A DNA stretch of 64,000 nt from Nocardiopsis sp. CNR-923 (GCF_001942255.1 NZ_MKKC01000109.1:62001-126000); one strand, 5' to 3'. Shown: positions 1 through 10,432, numbered from the stretch's first letter. Translations and numbers: made by a program. The notes: generated by a model from the letters alone, not told the origin.

Positions 1-342
1 CGGACTTCCCGCCCGGTACAGGTCCCACACCCGCCGCCGCACGTCCGCCCCGTCGGCCCAGGACGCCACCGCGTCCACGGCGACGGTGTGCTGGGCGGGG
101 CTCCAGTACGACAGGGTCGTGTGCGGGTTGCCCGCGAGGTGGGCGGTCTTCACGGGCGTCGGAAAGGTGGCGAGCCATCCCACGGGGCGGTCGCCGTCGG
201 TCTCCCAGACGGGCACGAGCACGCGTGCACGGGGCCGCCCCCTGCCGTCCACGGTGGTCATCGTCGCGTACACGACCGACCCGACGATGCGGTCGAAGTC
301 GCCCCTGATCCGGTCGAAGCCGCCGACGCGGTTCCGGGTCAT
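1..342 (-). CDS. Pyridoxamine 5'-phosphate oxidase-family protein (5' part)
   Basis: The gene begins at the ATG at 342, preceded by a GGAGGGAG ribosome binding site, and runs off the window's left edge, so only 114 codons are visible. The protein starts MTRNRVGGFDRIRGDFDRI. It then shows a split-barrel flavoprotein pattern: a strand reading VVYATMTTVDGRGRPRARV, then VGWLATFPTPVKTAHLAGNP and TTLSYWSPAQHTV. This matches the general-stress/FMN-binding branch of the PNPOx-like family, whose members bind FMN, F420 or heme. Substrate and cofactor cannot be told from this fragment. It lies 82 bp downstream of the large regulator gene on the same strand. Confidence 0.7.
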   Translation of the reverse strand, partial: MTRNRVGGFDRIRGDFDRIVGSVVYATMTTVDGRGRPRARVLVPVWETDGDRPVGWLATFPTPVKTAHLAGNPHTTLSYWSPAQHTVAVDAVASWADGADVRRRVWDLYRAGSP

Positions 343-424
343 CGTCCCCGCTCCCTCCGCCCGACGGACCCTGCTCTCCATGTCGTCCATGGGGACAGCC
401 TGCGGGACCAAGCTCAGGACATCC

Positions 425-3400
425 TCAGGATGCGCTCAGGACGCTCCGGCGACGGTCGGCGCCGTGGCGGCGCCCCTCCTCGAACTCCGCGTCGGCCACA
501 GCGTCGCCCAGCGCCGCGCGCACGTGTCCCAGCACACGGTCGACGTCGCCGCGCTCGGCCTCGGGCAGAGGCGCGCCCACCGACTCCCTGAGCGCCGTGG
601 CGGTCCCGAGCAGGTGGGCGGCCCGCCGGTGCTCTCCGGCGAGCGCCCGTGCGCCGGAGAGGCCCTCCAGGGCCAGCGCCACGGCCCGGGGGTCCCCCGT
701 CGTCCGCGCGGTCTCCAACCCGAGGGTGTGCAGCCGTTCCGCCTCCCCGGCGTCGCCGCGCAGCTCCGCGACGAACCCGAGCTCCGCGTAGGTCAGCGCC
801 GCGCCGAAGTGCGAGCGCATCCGCAGGTGCCAGTCCAGCCAGTCCCGCAGGTACCGCTCCGCGGTGTCCAGGTCGCCGCGCCTGCGCGCGGTCAGCGCCA
901 GCCCCAGTTCGGCGGACTCCTGACCGACCACGTGCCCCTGCTCGACGGCCAGTCGGCGGGCGCGCCCGTGCAGCGCGTCGCTGCGGTCGTGGTCGCCCTG
1001 GAGGAGCGCGATCCGGCCCAGCAGTGTGAGCCGCTCACCGGCCTCGGTCCACAGGCCCAGCCCCTCGGCCGTGCGCAACGCCTCGCGGTGGTGGCGCGCA
1101 GCGGCCTCGTGGTCGCCGCGAACCTCGGCGTGGTCGCCGAGGAGCTGCCCGGCGAGCACCTGGCCCCAGCCGTCGCCCACCTCAGTGAACAGGTCCATGC
1201 TCCGCTCCGCCGACGCGCGCACCGCGGCCAGGTCGCTCCTGCCCTGCGCGGCGCGCGCGAGTGTGGCCGACACCGCCGCCTCGCCCCACCGGTCCCCACG
1301 GGCACGGAAGGTTCCCAGCAGCCGTCGCGCGGCGGCCTCGCTTCCCTCGCCGCCGCCGAACCCCAGGAGCGAGTGGGCGAGGAACCACTCCGCGTGCGCG
1401 GCCGCGTCCGCGTCGGCGGGGTCGTCCCAGACGGGCGCCCCCGGCCGGGGGCCCGGGGCCGTTCCCAGACCGTGGGCGAGGGCGTCGCGCCAGGTCGCCG
1501 CCGTGTACCGGGCAGCGCTTTCTCCGGGCCGCTCGGCGAGGTCCAGGACGGCGGACAGCGACCGGGTTCCCTCACCGAGTCGACCGCGCAGCGTCCAGTA
1601 CCAGGCGAGCGCGTTGACCAGCCGCAAGGCTTGCGACGAGGCCCCCGTGCGCACCGCGTGGTCCAGCGCGGCGCGCAGGTTGGCGCCCTCGGTGTCCAGG
1701 CGCTGGAGCCACTCCCGCTGACCCGGCGTCCGCAGATGGGGGTCGGCCCGCTCCGCCAGGTCGGCGTGGTGGCGCAGATGGCGGTCGCGCGTGGAGTCCT
1801 CCTCGCCGGCCTCCCGGAGCCGTTCGGCCCCGTAGGCGGCCACGGACTCCAGCAGCCGGTAGCGCGGCCGGGGTTCGTGCGCGGGCACGGTCACCATGGA
1901 GCGGTCGACCAGATCCGCCAGCACGTCCGGCACCGCTTCGGCCGGGACGTCCGGATCCGAGCAGACCTCCCGTGCCGCCTCCAATGAGCACCCGTCGGCG
2001 AAGACGGACAGGCGCCGCAGCACCGCCCGTTCCGAGGCGCTGAGCGGTTCCCAACTCCAGTCGAGCACCGCGCGCAGCGTGCGCTGGCGGTCGGGCGCGC
2101 CCCTGTAGCCGGAGGTGAGCAGCGCGAAGCGGTCGTCCAGCCGGGCCGCGAGTTCGTGGACGCCGAGCGCGCGCACCCTCGTGGCCGCGAGTTCGAGCGC
2201 CAGGGGGACGCCGTCGAGCCTGCGGCAGACCGTCGCGACCGCGTCCGCGTTGCGCTCGTCCACCGCGAACCCGGGGGAGGCCGCCGCCGCCCGCGCCGCG
2301 AAGAGCCGGACCGCCGCCGCGTCCGCCAGGTCCGCGGCGGGTGTTCCGGCCTCGGGCACGGCCAGCGGCGGGACCGGCCGGAGGGTCTCCCCGTTCACGG
2401 ACAGCGCCGCCTGGCTGGTCGCCAGGATCCGTAGTCCGGGTGCCGCGCGCAGGAGGTCAGTGACGAGCAGGCCGACGGGCTCGGCCACGTGCTCGCAGTT
2501 GTCCAGGACCAGCAGGGCCCTCCGAGCGCGCAGCGCGTCGGTGAGCCGTCGGACCGTCCCGCTCTCCCCGGGCGGGCGGAGGGGAACCGTCGTCGCGGAG
2601 TCGTCACACAGCCCGAGCGCCGCCGCCAGCGCCTCGGCGACATCGGCCGGATCCCGCCGCTGGACCGCGGCCAGCTCCACGAGCACGACTCCGTCGGGGA
2701 AGGCCTCCCGGGCCTTCTCCGCCACGGCGAGCGCGAGCCGCGTCTTACCGACGCCTCCCGGGCCGGTGAGGGTGACCAGACGGGCGGTGTCCAGGAGGGC
2801 TCGCACGCTCCGGACCTCCTCGTCACGGCCGACGAGCTCCGTGGGTGGGACGGGCAGGGCGGACGGCGCCGACCGCGCGGAGGACGCGGTCCGCGCGGGC
2901 GCGGGGGAGAGGCCGGGGTCCTGCCGCAGGATGGCGCCGTGCAGCGCGACCAGCTCGGGCCCAGGGTCGAGGCCCAGCTCGTCGGTGAGATGGGTGCGCA
3001 GGTCGTGGAAGGACGCGAGCGCCTGGCTCTGACGGCCGGAACGGTAGAGCGCGCGCATGTGCGCGGCGCGGAGCCGCTCCCGTGCGGGGTGCCGTTCCAC
3101 CAGGGCGCCGAGCTCGTCGGCGACCAGGTCGTGCTCGCCCAGTGCGAGGCGGGCCTCGGCCTGTTCCTCCAGAACGGTCAGCCGCTGCTCCTCCAGGCGC
3201 GCGATCGCGGGTCGGGCGAAGGCGTGGTCGGCGACGTCGGCGAAGGCGGGCCCCCGCCACAGCGCGAGGGCGTCGGAGAGCAGGGACGCGCGCGGCTCCG
3301 GATCCTCGACGGTGTGCGCCCGGGACAGCAGGTCCTGGAAGGCGCCCGCGTCGACCGCGTCCGCGCCGACCGCGAGCAGGTACCCGGGAGGCCGGGAGAC

Positions 3401-3655
3401 CACCAGTTCCCGCCCGCCCGGCTCGGCGTCGCCCAGGGCTTTGCGGAGCTGGGAGACGCGGGTCTGGAGGGAGGCGGCGGGGTTGGCGGGCAGGGGGCCG
3501 TCCCACAGGTCGTCGACGAGCCGGTCGGCGGACACCACCGCTCCGGGGTCGACCAGCAGTTCCGCGAGGAGGGTGCGCACCTTGACCTCGGGAACGCGGA
3601 CCTGCCGCCCCTGGGACGTCCAGACGGCCAGTGGGCCGAGAACCCCGAATCGCAT
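425..3655 (-). CDS. AfsR/SARP-type transcriptional regulator with BTAD, NB-ARC ATPase and TPR-like C-terminus
   Basis: This 1076-residue cytoplasmic regulator has the AfsR layout. An OmpR-type winged helix occupies residues 1-95 (MRFGVLGPLAVW start, with RLVDDLWDG and LQTRVSQLRKAL). A bacterial transcriptional activation domain follows at about 100-245. The NB-ARC ATPase has Walker A GPGGVGKT at 298-305 and a Walker B-like LLVLDNCEH near 380. The last ~450 residues are Ala/Arg-rich helical repeats of TPR type. Such proteins usually activate secondary-metabolism or efflux genes in response to nucleotide state or phosphorylation. The nearest target is the MFS exporter transcribed divergently across a 151-bp gap. 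No polyketide or peptide synthetase genes are visible here, so the regulated pathway is unknown. Confidence 0.88.
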   Translation of the reverse strand: MRFGVLGPLAVWTSQGRQVRVPEVKVRTLLAELLVDPGAVVSADRLVDDLWDGPLPANPAASLQTRVSQLRKALGDAEPGGRELVVSRPPGYLLAVGADAVDAGAFQDLLSRAHTVEDPEPRASLLSDALALWRGPAFADVADHAFARPAIARLEEQRLTVLEEQAEARLALGEHDLVADELGALVERHPARERLRAAHMRALYRSGRQSQALASFHDLRTHLTDELGLDPGPELVALHGAILRQDPGLSPAPARTASSARSAPSALPVPPTELVGRDEEVRSVRALLDTARLVTLTGPGGVGKTRLALAVAEKAREAFPDGVVLVELAAVQRRDPADVAEALAAALGLCDDSATTVPLRPPGESGTVRRLTDALRARRALLVLDNCEHVAEPVGLLVTDLLRAAPGLRILATSQAALSVNGETLRPVPPLAVPEAGTPAADLADAAAVRLFAARAAAASPGFAVDERNADAVATVCRRLDGVPLALELAATRVRALGVHELAARLDDRFALLTSGYRGAPDRQRTLRAVLDWSWEPLSASERAVLRRLSVFADGCSLEAAREVCSDPDVPAEAVPDVLADLVDRSMVTVPAHEPRPRYRLLESVAAYGAERLREAGEEDSTRDRHLRHHADLAERADPHLRTPGQREWLQRLDTEGANLRAALDHAVRTGASSQALRLVNALAWYWTLRGRLGEGTRSLSAVLDLAERPGESAARYTAATWRDALAHGLGTAPGPRPGAPVWDDPADADAAAHAEWFLAHSLLGFGGGEGSEAAARRLLGTFRARGDRWGEAAVSATLARAAQGRSDLAAVRASAERSMDLFTEVGDGWGQVLAGQLLGDHAEVRGDHEAAARHHREALRTAEGLGLWTEAGERLTLLGRIALLQGDHDRSDALHGRARRLAVEQGHVVGQESAELGLALTARRRGDLDTAERYLRDWLDWHLRMRSHFGAALTYAELGFVAELRGDAGEAERLHTLGLETARTTGDPRAVALALEGLSGARALAGEHRRAAHLLGTATALRESVGAPLPEAERGDVDRVLGHVRAALGDAVADAEFEEGRRHGADRRRSVLSAS

Positions 3656-3806
3656 GGGCTCAGCCTAGGGCCGGGGCCGCCTCGGCGCGGCACCCCGCCC
3701 TGAGCCGGCCCTGAGCGCGTCCGGAGGGAATCCGAAGACGCGACGGGCAGGGTGACGCCCGTACCGACGCCCGCACCACAGGGCTTCACCGGAAAGGAAC
3801 CATCCC
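3656..3806. promoter_or_regulatory. Divergent promoter region between the AfsR-like regulator and the MFS exporter
   Basis: This 151-bp gap separates two head-to-head genes and must hold both promoters. A GGAAAGGAACC sequence just before the exporter start is its ribosome binding site. I cannot pick out the direct heptamer repeats typical of SARP boxes with confidence. The regulatory role is inferred from geometry only. Confidence 0.4.
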
Positions 3807-5414
3807 GTGTCACACACCTCACGCGTAGCCACCGCGCCCCCGCCCCGGGCGGGCGTGCGCGCCTGGCTCGGCCTCGCCGTCCTCCTCCTACCGACCGTGC
3901 TGCTCTTCCTCGCCATGACCGTGCTCTTCATGGCGACGCCCTTCATCGCCGCCGACCTGGGCCCGAGCGGCGGCCAGGTGCTGTGGATCAACGACATCTA
4001 CGGCTTCATGATGGCCGGTTTCCTGGTCGCCATGGGGTCGCTCGGGGACCGGATCGGCCGCCGCCGGATCCTGCTGGCCGGAGCGGCGGTGTTCGGTGCC
4101 GCGTCGGTCGTCGCGGCCTACGCCCCGAACGCCGAGGTGCTTATCGCGGCCCGTGCGGCCATGGGGCTCGGCGCCGCCGCGCTGATGCCCGCGACCCTGT
4201 CCCTCACCGCCGTGTTGTTCCGCGACGAACGCCAGCGCGGTGTGGCCATCGGACTGTGGGCCGCGTCGGTGTCGGTCGGCGTGGCGGTCGGTCCGCTGGT
4301 CGGCGGGCTGCTCCTGGAGTCGTTCTGGTGGGGTGCGGCGCTCCTGGTCGGCGTGCCGGTCATGGCGCTGGTCCTGGTCGCCGTGCCGCTGCTCGTCCCG
4401 GAGTACCGGGACCCGGACGCGGGGCGTCTCGACCCGCTGAGTGTGCTGCTGTCCCTGGGCGCGCTGCTGCCCTTCGTCTACGGCGTGAAGAAGGTCGCCG
4501 AGACGGGACCGTCCGTCCTGTCCGTGGCCGCCGTCGTGACGGGGGTGGTCCTCGCGGCCGTCTTCGTCCGCAGACAGCTCCGACTGGACGAGCCGCTGCT
4601 CGACATGCGGCTGTTCGCCAACCGCGAGTTCAGCGGATCACTGGCCGTCTACATGCTCGCCGCGATCGCGCTCGGCGGCGTCTACCTGCTCTTCACCCAA
4701 TACCTCCAGCTGGTGGCTGAGCAGACACCGCTGCGGGCCGGGCTGTGGATTCTTCCGGCGGCGGTCGTCCTGGTCCTCGTCTCGGTCGTCACACCGATCA
4801 TCGCGCGGCGCGTGCGCCCCGCCACCGTCATCGCCGCCGGGCTGCTGCTGTCCGTCGTCGGCTACGTCGTCCTCACCCAGGTGGACGCGGTGGCCGGGCT
4901 CCCGACGCTCATCGTCGGGTTCTACGTGCTCTACCCGGGGATCGCGCCGGCGATGGCGCTCGTCCCGGGGATGGTGATCGGCTCCGCTCCCCCGGAGAAG
5001 GCCGGCGCCGCCTCCGCGGTCGAGAGCACCGCCAGCGACCTGGGCGTGGCGCTGGGCGTGGCCCTGCTGGGCAGCATCGGCACCGCCGTCTACCGCCTCC
5101 GCATGGCCGACGCCGTTCCCGAGGGTGTTCCCGCCGGGGAGGCCGCCGCCGCGTCGGACACCCTCCCCGGCGCCCTGACCGCCGCCGAGGGGCTGCCCGC
5201 CGAGCTCGGCGTTGCGGTGACCGCGTCCGCGCGGGCCGCCTTCACCAGCGGGCTCAACACGGCGGCCGTGGTCGCCGCTGTCCTCTCGGCCGCCGCCGCG
5301 GTGCTCGCGGTGGCCCTGCTCCGCCGGGTGCCGCCGACCGGGGCCGCGCCGGCGGAGGGCCGCTCCGAGGACGTGGAGGAACCGGAGGAGCGCCGGGTGG
5401 GCGCGCAGATGTGA
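3807..5414 (+). CDS. MFS drug exporter, DHA2 (EmrB/QacA) family
   Basis: This 535-residue inner-membrane protein has about 14 predicted membrane segments, as in the 14-TM drug:H+ antiporters. The family's motif A is present as GSLGDRIGRRRILLAGAAVF after TM2, and a motif-C-like region occurs in TM5 (WAASVSVGVAVGPLVGGLL). A hydrophilic tail carries Glu/Arg-rich residues. The start is an ATG-free GTG (MSHTSRVATAPPPRAGV) behind AAAGGAACC. Because it is divergent from an AfsR-like regulator, it is a plausible target of that regulator and may export a toxic or self-made compound. The substrate cannot be read from the sequence. Confidence 0.88.
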   Translation: MSHTSRVATAPPPRAGVRAWLGLAVLLLPTVLLFLAMTVLFMATPFIAADLGPSGGQVLWINDIYGFMMAGFLVAMGSLGDRIGRRRILLAGAAVFGAASVVAAYAPNAEVLIAARAAMGLGAAALMPATLSLTAVLFRDERQRGVAIGLWAASVSVGVAVGPLVGGLLLESFWWGAALLVGVPVMALVLVAVPLLVPEYRDPDAGRLDPLSVLLSLGALLPFVYGVKKVAETGPSVLSVAAVVTGVVLAAVFVRRQLRLDEPLLDMRLFANREFSGSLAVYMLAAIALGGVYLLFTQYLQLVAEQTPLRAGLWILPAAVVLVLVSVVTPIIARRVRPATVIAAGLLLSVVGYVVLTQVDAVAGLPTLIVGFYVLYPGIAPAMALVPGMVIGSAPPEKAGAASAVESTASDLGVALGVALLGSIGTAVYRLRMADAVPEGVPAGEAAAASDTLPGALTAAEGLPAELGVAVTASARAAFTSGLNTAAVVAAVLSAAAAVLAVALLRRVPPTGAAPAEGRSEDVEEPEERRVGAQM

Positions 5415-5514
5415 GGCCCGCGCCCGGCGGCGCGGCGCCGGACCCGGACACGACGACGGCCCGGCGGGGATACCCCGACCGAGCCGTGGTCGCAATGCCG
5501 GGAGCTGTCGCCGG

Positions 5515-6045
5515 CTACTTGCCGTCCTCGTCGGTGGAGATGTGCGAGCGGTCGCCGTGCACACCGGCCTCCTCGGCGCGCTTGACCGAGGCGATGATCT
5601 CCAGTTCGGCCTCGTGGCGGCCGACCCAGGTGGCGCCCTCGACGGACTTGCCCGGCTCCAGGTCCTTGTAGACCTCGAAGAAGTGCTGGATCTCCAGGCG
5701 CTCGAACTCGTTCACGTGGTGAATGTCACGCAGGTGTTCCATGCGCGGGTCCGTCGCCGGGACGCAGAGCAGCTTGTCGTCGCCGCCCGCCTCGTCGCGC
5801 ATGCGGAACATGCCGATCGCGCGGGCGCGGATCAGGCAGCCCGGGAAGGTCGGGGCCTTGAGCAGGACGAGGGCGTCCAAGGGGTCGCCGTCCTCGCCGA
5901 GTGTCCCCTCGACGAAACCGTAGTCGGCGGGGTAGGTGGTGGAGGTGAACAGCATGCGGTCGAGACGGATGCGACCGGTCTCGTGGTCCACCTCGTACTT
6001 GTTGCGCTCCCCCTTGGGGATCTCGATCGTAACGTCGAATTCCAT
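5515..6045 (-). CDS. ppa: Inorganic pyrophosphatase (soluble family I)
   Basis: It hydrolyses pyrophosphate to phosphate in the cytoplasm, pulling biosynthetic reactions forward. The protein begins [20 protein letters not shown]. It contains the family signature [11 protein letters not shown], with the Asp residues that bind metal, and [17 protein letters not shown] just before it. Length is 176 residues, normal for the family. The frame stays open 12 codons further upstream. The ATG at 6045 is preferred because it gives the conserved MEFDV start and has GGGAG 11 bases upstream. It is convergent with the MFS exporter and divergent from dacB, with only 75 bp between the two starts. Confidence 0.95.
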   Translation of the reverse strand: MEFDVTIEIPKGERNKYEVDHETGRIRLDRMLFTSTTYPADYGFVEGTLGEDGDPLDALVLLKAPTFPGCLIRARAIGMFRMRDEAGGDDKLLCVPATDPRMEHLRDIHHVNEFERLEIQHFFEVYKDLEPGKSVEGATWVGRHEAELEIIASVKRAEEAGVHGDRSHISTDEDGK

Positions 6046-6120
6046 GCTGATCTCGGCTCCCATTGCGACTAATGTCGCCATATAACAACAACGTCAGGCC
6101 GCGACACCGACGGAAGGCAG

Positions 6121-7511
6121 GTGCCCAGGGTGCGACGGGTACGAGGCGAGGCCCTCCTCGCACTGGCCCTGCTCAACATATTCGTGCTGGTCGCCGGGTT
6201 CGTTGTCCTCGACGTGATCGAGGCACGGCCCGTCCCGGCGGAACCCACCCCGGTCACGGACGCGGAGGGCGTGGCGGCGGCTGAACCCGCGACCTCGGCT
6301 CCGGCCGACCCGGACAGGATCGCGGACATCCTCGATGATCCCATGTCCGGCTCCGGGCTGGAGGACGGCCTGTCCGGATACGTCGTCGACGCCGTCACCG
6401 GCGAGACGCTCTTCGAGCTGGCCCCGGACACGCCGGTCACCCCGGCCTCGACCACGAAGATCGCCACGGCGGTCACGGTCCTGGCCGCGGTCGGCCCCGA
6501 CCACGTCGTCCACACCGAGGTCCACCTCGACCCCGACCGGAGCCGGGTGGTGCTTCGGGGCGCGGGCGACACGACGCTGTCCGAAACCGCCGACTCCGCA
6601 GCCTACCCGCAGGTAGCGACCCTGTCCGGGCTCGCCGCGAACACCGCGGCGGCCCTCGCCGAACTCGGTGTCGGCTCCGTCTCCGTCGGGTATGACGACT
6701 CCCACTTCACCGGCCCCCCCATCGGGCCGGGGTGGAAGCCCAACTACGTCTCCGAGGGCAGCACCTCGCCCATCCACGCTCTGATGCTCAACAGCGGCCA
6801 GATCGACGAGGACGGCAGCGGCGCGATCGAGTCGGGCGAGGACGAGCGCGCGACCGACCCTCCCCGGTACGCCGCCGAGGCCTTCGCCCGACAGCTGGAG
6901 CTCGCGGGCGTGCCCGTCGAGGGCGCCCCGACCGAGACCGCGGCCAGCGGCGACGTCGTGGCCAGTGTGGCCTCGCCGCCCGTCTCGGCCCTGGTCGAGC
7001 ACATGCTCCTCCAGAGCGACAACAACCTGGCCGAGGCGCTCGGCCGGATCGCCGCCGAGGAGTTGGGCGAGCAGACGTCCTTCGCGGGCGCGGCGGCCGC
7101 CACCGCCCGCGTGATGGCGGACCTGGGCGTCGGGGGCGTGGACCTGTCCGACAACAGCGGGCTGAGCACGCTGAACCGCATCTCCCCGCGCGCCCTCGTC
7201 GAGCTGGTGCGCATCGCCGCGGATCCGGCCCACACCGACCTGAACGCGGCCCTGACCGGCCTGCCCACGGCGAACTCCACCGGAACACTCGGCAAGAACC
7301 AGCGCTACTCCCCGTCCTCGTCCAGCCACGACGGCGCCGGTCTGGTCCGGGCAAGACCGGCACTCTCAACGGCGTGAGCACCCTCGCCGGGACCATCCGC
7401 GACCGGGACGGGCACACCTTCGCCTTCGCCTTCATGGCCAACAGCCCGGCGGCGAGCGGGCACGCCCTCGACACCCTGGCCGCCGCCCTGAGCCGCTGCG
7501 GCTGCACCTGA
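6121..7511 (+). CDS. dacB: D-alanyl-D-alanine carboxypeptidase/endopeptidase (PBP4, peptidase S13); frame broken near 7352
   Basis: This class C low-molecular-weight penicillin-binding protein trims or cuts peptidoglycan cross-links outside the cell. An N-terminal membrane anchor lies at residues 9-31. The active-site SxxK is Ser110-Thr-Thr-Lys113 in TPASTTKIATA, the SDN motif is at 299-301, and KTG lies near the C-terminus (KTGTLNGVSTLAG). The first frame ends at 7377 without KTG, and KTG with the rest sits in the -1 frame. Inserting one C near 7352 (cgggcaag to cgggccaag) restores a 463-residue protein of normal length. A GTG start at 6130 is also possible. The gene heads the run leading to tilS. 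Confidence 0.85.
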
Positions 7512-7697
7512 GCGGCGCCTGGTCGGGGTCTCCGCTTCGCCTCGGCCCGTGTGTTCGGGCGCCGCCAGGGCCCCGCCGGTGACGCGACCGGGTCCGGGCA
7601 CCGTCCCCGAGCGCCACCCGGGGGACCACCCTGGCCCGTCCCGGAATTCGTCCCCCGATCCCCGTGCCGCGAGGCGGCGCGTGGGTAGGCTGGCGAT

Positions 7698-8782
7698 GTG
7701 ACTGTCATCGACTGGGACGTAGCCGTCAACACCGGTGTCCGCCTCGTCCGCCCGGGGCCGCAGGTGGACCTCTCCGACGCACGGCGGGCCGTGGCGCAGT
7801 TGCGCGAGCTCTCGGGCGTGGCCGCCGGGCACGTGCGCGACTTCACCGGGATGAACCCCCTCGAACCCTCCGGACCCGCGGCCATCGTCGACCGGCCCGG
7901 CTGGATCAGGGCCAACGTCGACGGGTTCCGCGTGGTCCTCGAACCCGTCCTGGAGCAGATGGCCCAGGGGCGGCTGAACAACGGCACGGCCGTGAACCTG
8001 ACCTCCGCGGTCGGCTCCCGGATCACCGGCGTCCAGCTCGGCGCGGTCCTGGCCTACCTCGCCGGGAAGGTCCTGGGCCAGTACGAACTCTTCCTGCCGC
8101 CGGACCCGGACGGCCACGCGCCGACCGGCCGCCTCACCCTGGTGGCGCCCAACATCGTCAACACCGAACGTGAACTGGACGTCGACTCCCGCGACTTCCG
8201 GCTGTGGGTGTGCCTGCACGAGGAGACCCACCGCATGCAGTTCACGGCCACGCCGTGGCTGCGCTCCCACGTCCAGGAGCTGATGCGCGACCTCCTGCTG
8301 TCGTCGGAGATGGACGCCACCGACCTCATCGGGCGGCTGCGCGCCGCCGGGGAGGCCGTCGCGGACGCGTGCGCGGCGGCGACGCCAACCTCATCACGGC
8401 CTTCCAGAGCCCCGAGCAGAGCGAGATCATGGACCGGATCACCGCGGTCATGAGCCTGGCCGAGGGGCACGGCGACTACGTCATGGACGCGGTGGGCCCC
8501 GAGGTCGTGCCGAGCGTGGAGCGGATCCGCGCCCGGTTCCGCAAGCGCCGGGAGACGGCCAATCCGCTCGACCGGATCATGCGCCAGCTGCTGGGCATGG
8601 ACCTGAAGATGCGCCAGTACGAGGAGGGCGCGGCCTTCGTCGCCGCGGTCGTCGCCGAGGTCGGCATGGCCGAGTTCAACAAGGTGTGGACCTCGCGGGA
8701 GACCCTGCCCACCATCACCGAGATCCGCGACCCCCGGGCGTGGATCGACCGGGTGGTGCGCACGGCGGCCATCACCGAGTGA
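7698..8782 (+). CDS. Zinc-dependent metalloprotease of the DUF2342 / F420-associated family; frame broken near 8369
   Basis: This family is widespread in actinobacteria and usually sits next to tilS-hpt, as here. Its substrate is unknown. A gluzincin-like HEETH motif is at residues 174-178 ([11 protein letters not shown]). The C-terminal half carries [20 protein letters not shown] and [20 protein letters not shown], both typical of the family. The first frame stops at 8453, and the conserved C-terminus is in the -1 frame. One missing G near 8369 (gcgtgcgc for gcggtgcgc) explains it, giving 361 residues. The GTG start at 7698 follows a 186-bp gap. The stop overlaps the tilS start (GTGA), so the two are translationally coupled. 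Confidence 0.82.
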
Positions 8783-9777
8783 GCGGGCCCCATCCCGCCG
8801 TGGCGGCGGTCCGGTCGGCGGTCCGCCGGGTCCTGGCGGACCTGCCCGCCGAGACCACCGCCCTCGTCGCGTGCAGCGGCGGCGCCGACTCCCTCGCCCT
8901 GGCGGGGGCCGTCGCCTTCGAGGCTCCGCGCGCGCGCAGGAGGGGCGGGGCGGTCACCGTGGACCACGGACTCCAGGAGGGTTCCGCCGCCCGGGCCGGG
9001 GCCGTCGCCGACGTTCTGCGCGGCCTGGGCCTGGACCCGGTCTCCGTCCGCGCGGTGCGCGTCGGCGGTCCGGGCGGTCCTGAGGCCGCCGCCCGACGCG
9101 CCCGCTACCGCGCCATGGACGCGGTGGCGGCCGAGCACGCGCCCGCGGCGGTCCTGCTCGCCCACACGCTCGACGACCAGGCCGAGACCGTCCTGCTGGG
9201 TCTCGCTCGCGGGTCGGGCGCCCGCTCCCTGTCCGGGATGTCCCCCAGTAACGGCCCCTACCTGCGCCCGCTGCTCGACCTGGACCGAGCCACGGTGCGC
9301 ACGGCCTGCGAGCGCATGGGACTGGTCCCCTGGGAGGACCCGCACAACGCCGACCCGCGCTACGCCCGCTCCCGGGTACGCCACGAGGCGCTGCCCGCCC
9401 TGGAGAGGACCCTCGGTCCGGGCATCGCCGAAGCACTGGCGCGCACGGCGACGATGCTGCGCGCCGACGCCGACACCCTCGACGACCTGGCCGGGGAGCT
9501 GTACACCGCGGCGCGGGGAGGGCAGCCGGAGACCGACCGGACCCCGCCGGGGCCGGAGCTGCTGGTCGGACCGCTGGCCGCGGCGGCCGCGTCCCTTCGC
9601 ACACGCGTCCTGCGCCGTGCCGCCCTCACCGCCGGGTGCCCGGCCAGCGCGCTGACCGCCCGCCACGTGCGCGAGATCGACCGACTCGTCACGGAGTGGC
9701 GTGGCCAGGCTCACATCGATCTGCCGGGCGGGATCCGGGCGCGCCGCGCGGCCGGGCGGCTGCGGTTCGAGCGCTGA
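8779..9777 (+). CDS. tilS: tRNA(Ile)-lysidine synthase
   Basis: This enzyme converts C34 of the CAU-anticodon tRNA-Ile to lysidine, so that the tRNA reads AUA. The PP-loop SGGADS of the N-type ATP pyrophosphatase fold is in [14 protein letters not shown]. It is followed by VDHGLQ, and by [19 protein letters not shown] with the conserved DDQAET. The protein is 332 residues, in the range of actinobacterial TilS with a shortened C-terminus. The GTG start overlaps the preceding stop by four bases, while the frame stays open further upstream. hpt follows closely, in the usual tilS-hpt-ftsH order. Confidence 0.93.
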   Translation: MSGPHPAVAAVRSAVRRVLADLPAETTALVACSGGADSLALAGAVAFEAPRARRRGGAVTVDHGLQEGSAARAGAVADVLRGLGLDPVSVRAVRVGGPGGPEAAARRARYRAMDAVAAEHAPAAVLLAHTLDDQAETVLLGLARGSGARSLSGMSPSNGPYLRPLLDLDRATVRTACERMGLVPWEDPHNADPRYARSRVRHEALPALERTLGPGIAEALARTATMLRADADTLDDLAGELYTAARGGQPETDRTPPGPELLVGPLAAAAASLRTRVLRRAALTAGCPASALTARHVREIDRLVTEWRGQAHIDLPGGIRARRAAGRLRFER

Positions 9778-9869
9778 CCGCCTCCTGGGTGGGCGGCGCT
9801 CCGTCGCCTCGTTGCGCACGTTTATCCTGGTTGCCGCAAACGGGGAACCCAGCAGCGAGGACAGTGAGC

Positions 9870-10424
9870 GTGGACGCCAAAGACATGGGCCGGGATCTCG
9901 AAAAGGTCCTGGTCACAGAGGAAGAGATCAAGACGCGCCTTGTGGAGCTGGGTGAGCGGATCGACGCCGACTACGCGGGCAAGGACCTCCTGATCGTCGG
10001 AGTCCTCAAGGGCGCCGTCATGGTGATGGCCGACCTGGCGCGGACGCTGCGCACCCCCGTGTCCATGGACTGGATGGCCGTCTCCTCCTACGGGGCCGGG
10101 ACCACCTCCTCCGGGGTGGTGCGCATCCTCAAGGACCTGGAGACCGACATCAAGGACCGCGACGTCCTCATCGTCGAGGACGTCATCGACTCCGGCCTGA
10201 CCCTGTCCTGGCTGGTCGGCAACCTGAGGTCGCGCGGGCCCCGCTCCGTCGAGGTCTGCACGATGGTCCGCAAGCCGCTGGCCTTCGAGGTGGACCTGGA
10301 CGTCCGCTACATCGGCTTCGACCTGCCGAACGAGTTCATCGTCGGCTACGGTCTCGACTACGCCGAGAAGTACCGCAACCTGCCCTTCATCGGCACCCTC
10401 GCCCCGCACGTCTACGAGAAGTAG
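9870..10424 (+). CDS. hpt: Hypoxanthine phosphoribosyltransferase
   Basis: It salvages hypoxanthine and guanine to IMP and GMP using PRPP. The PRPP-binding motif is VLIVEDVIDSGLTLSWL, the purine-side motif is VRYIGFDLPNEFIVGYGLDY, and an N-terminal GVLKGAVMVMADLAR loop is present. I chose the GTG at 9870 because GCGAGG lies nine bases upstream. A GTG at 9864 and an ATG at 9885 are in frame and possible. Length is about 184 residues, normal for the family. A strong hairpin just after the stop suggests transcription ends before ftsH. Confidence 0.93.
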   Translation: MDAKDMGRDLEKVLVTEEEIKTRLVELGERIDADYAGKDLLIVGVLKGAVMVMADLARTLRTPVSMDWMAVSSYGAGTTSSGVVRILKDLETDIKDRDVLIVEDVIDSGLTLSWLVGNLRSRGPRSVEVCTMVRKPLAFEVDLDVRYIGFDLPNEFIVGYGLDYAEKYRNLPFIGTLAPHVYEK

Positions 10425-10432
10425 CGCGCACG

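Noticed and set aside
86-1987. Long plus-strand frame of 633 codons opposite the AfsR-like regulator
   Set aside because: It is antisense to a gene with clear domains, shows no family features, and arises from G/C-biased third positions. Many similar long antisense frames in the window were dismissed for the same reason.
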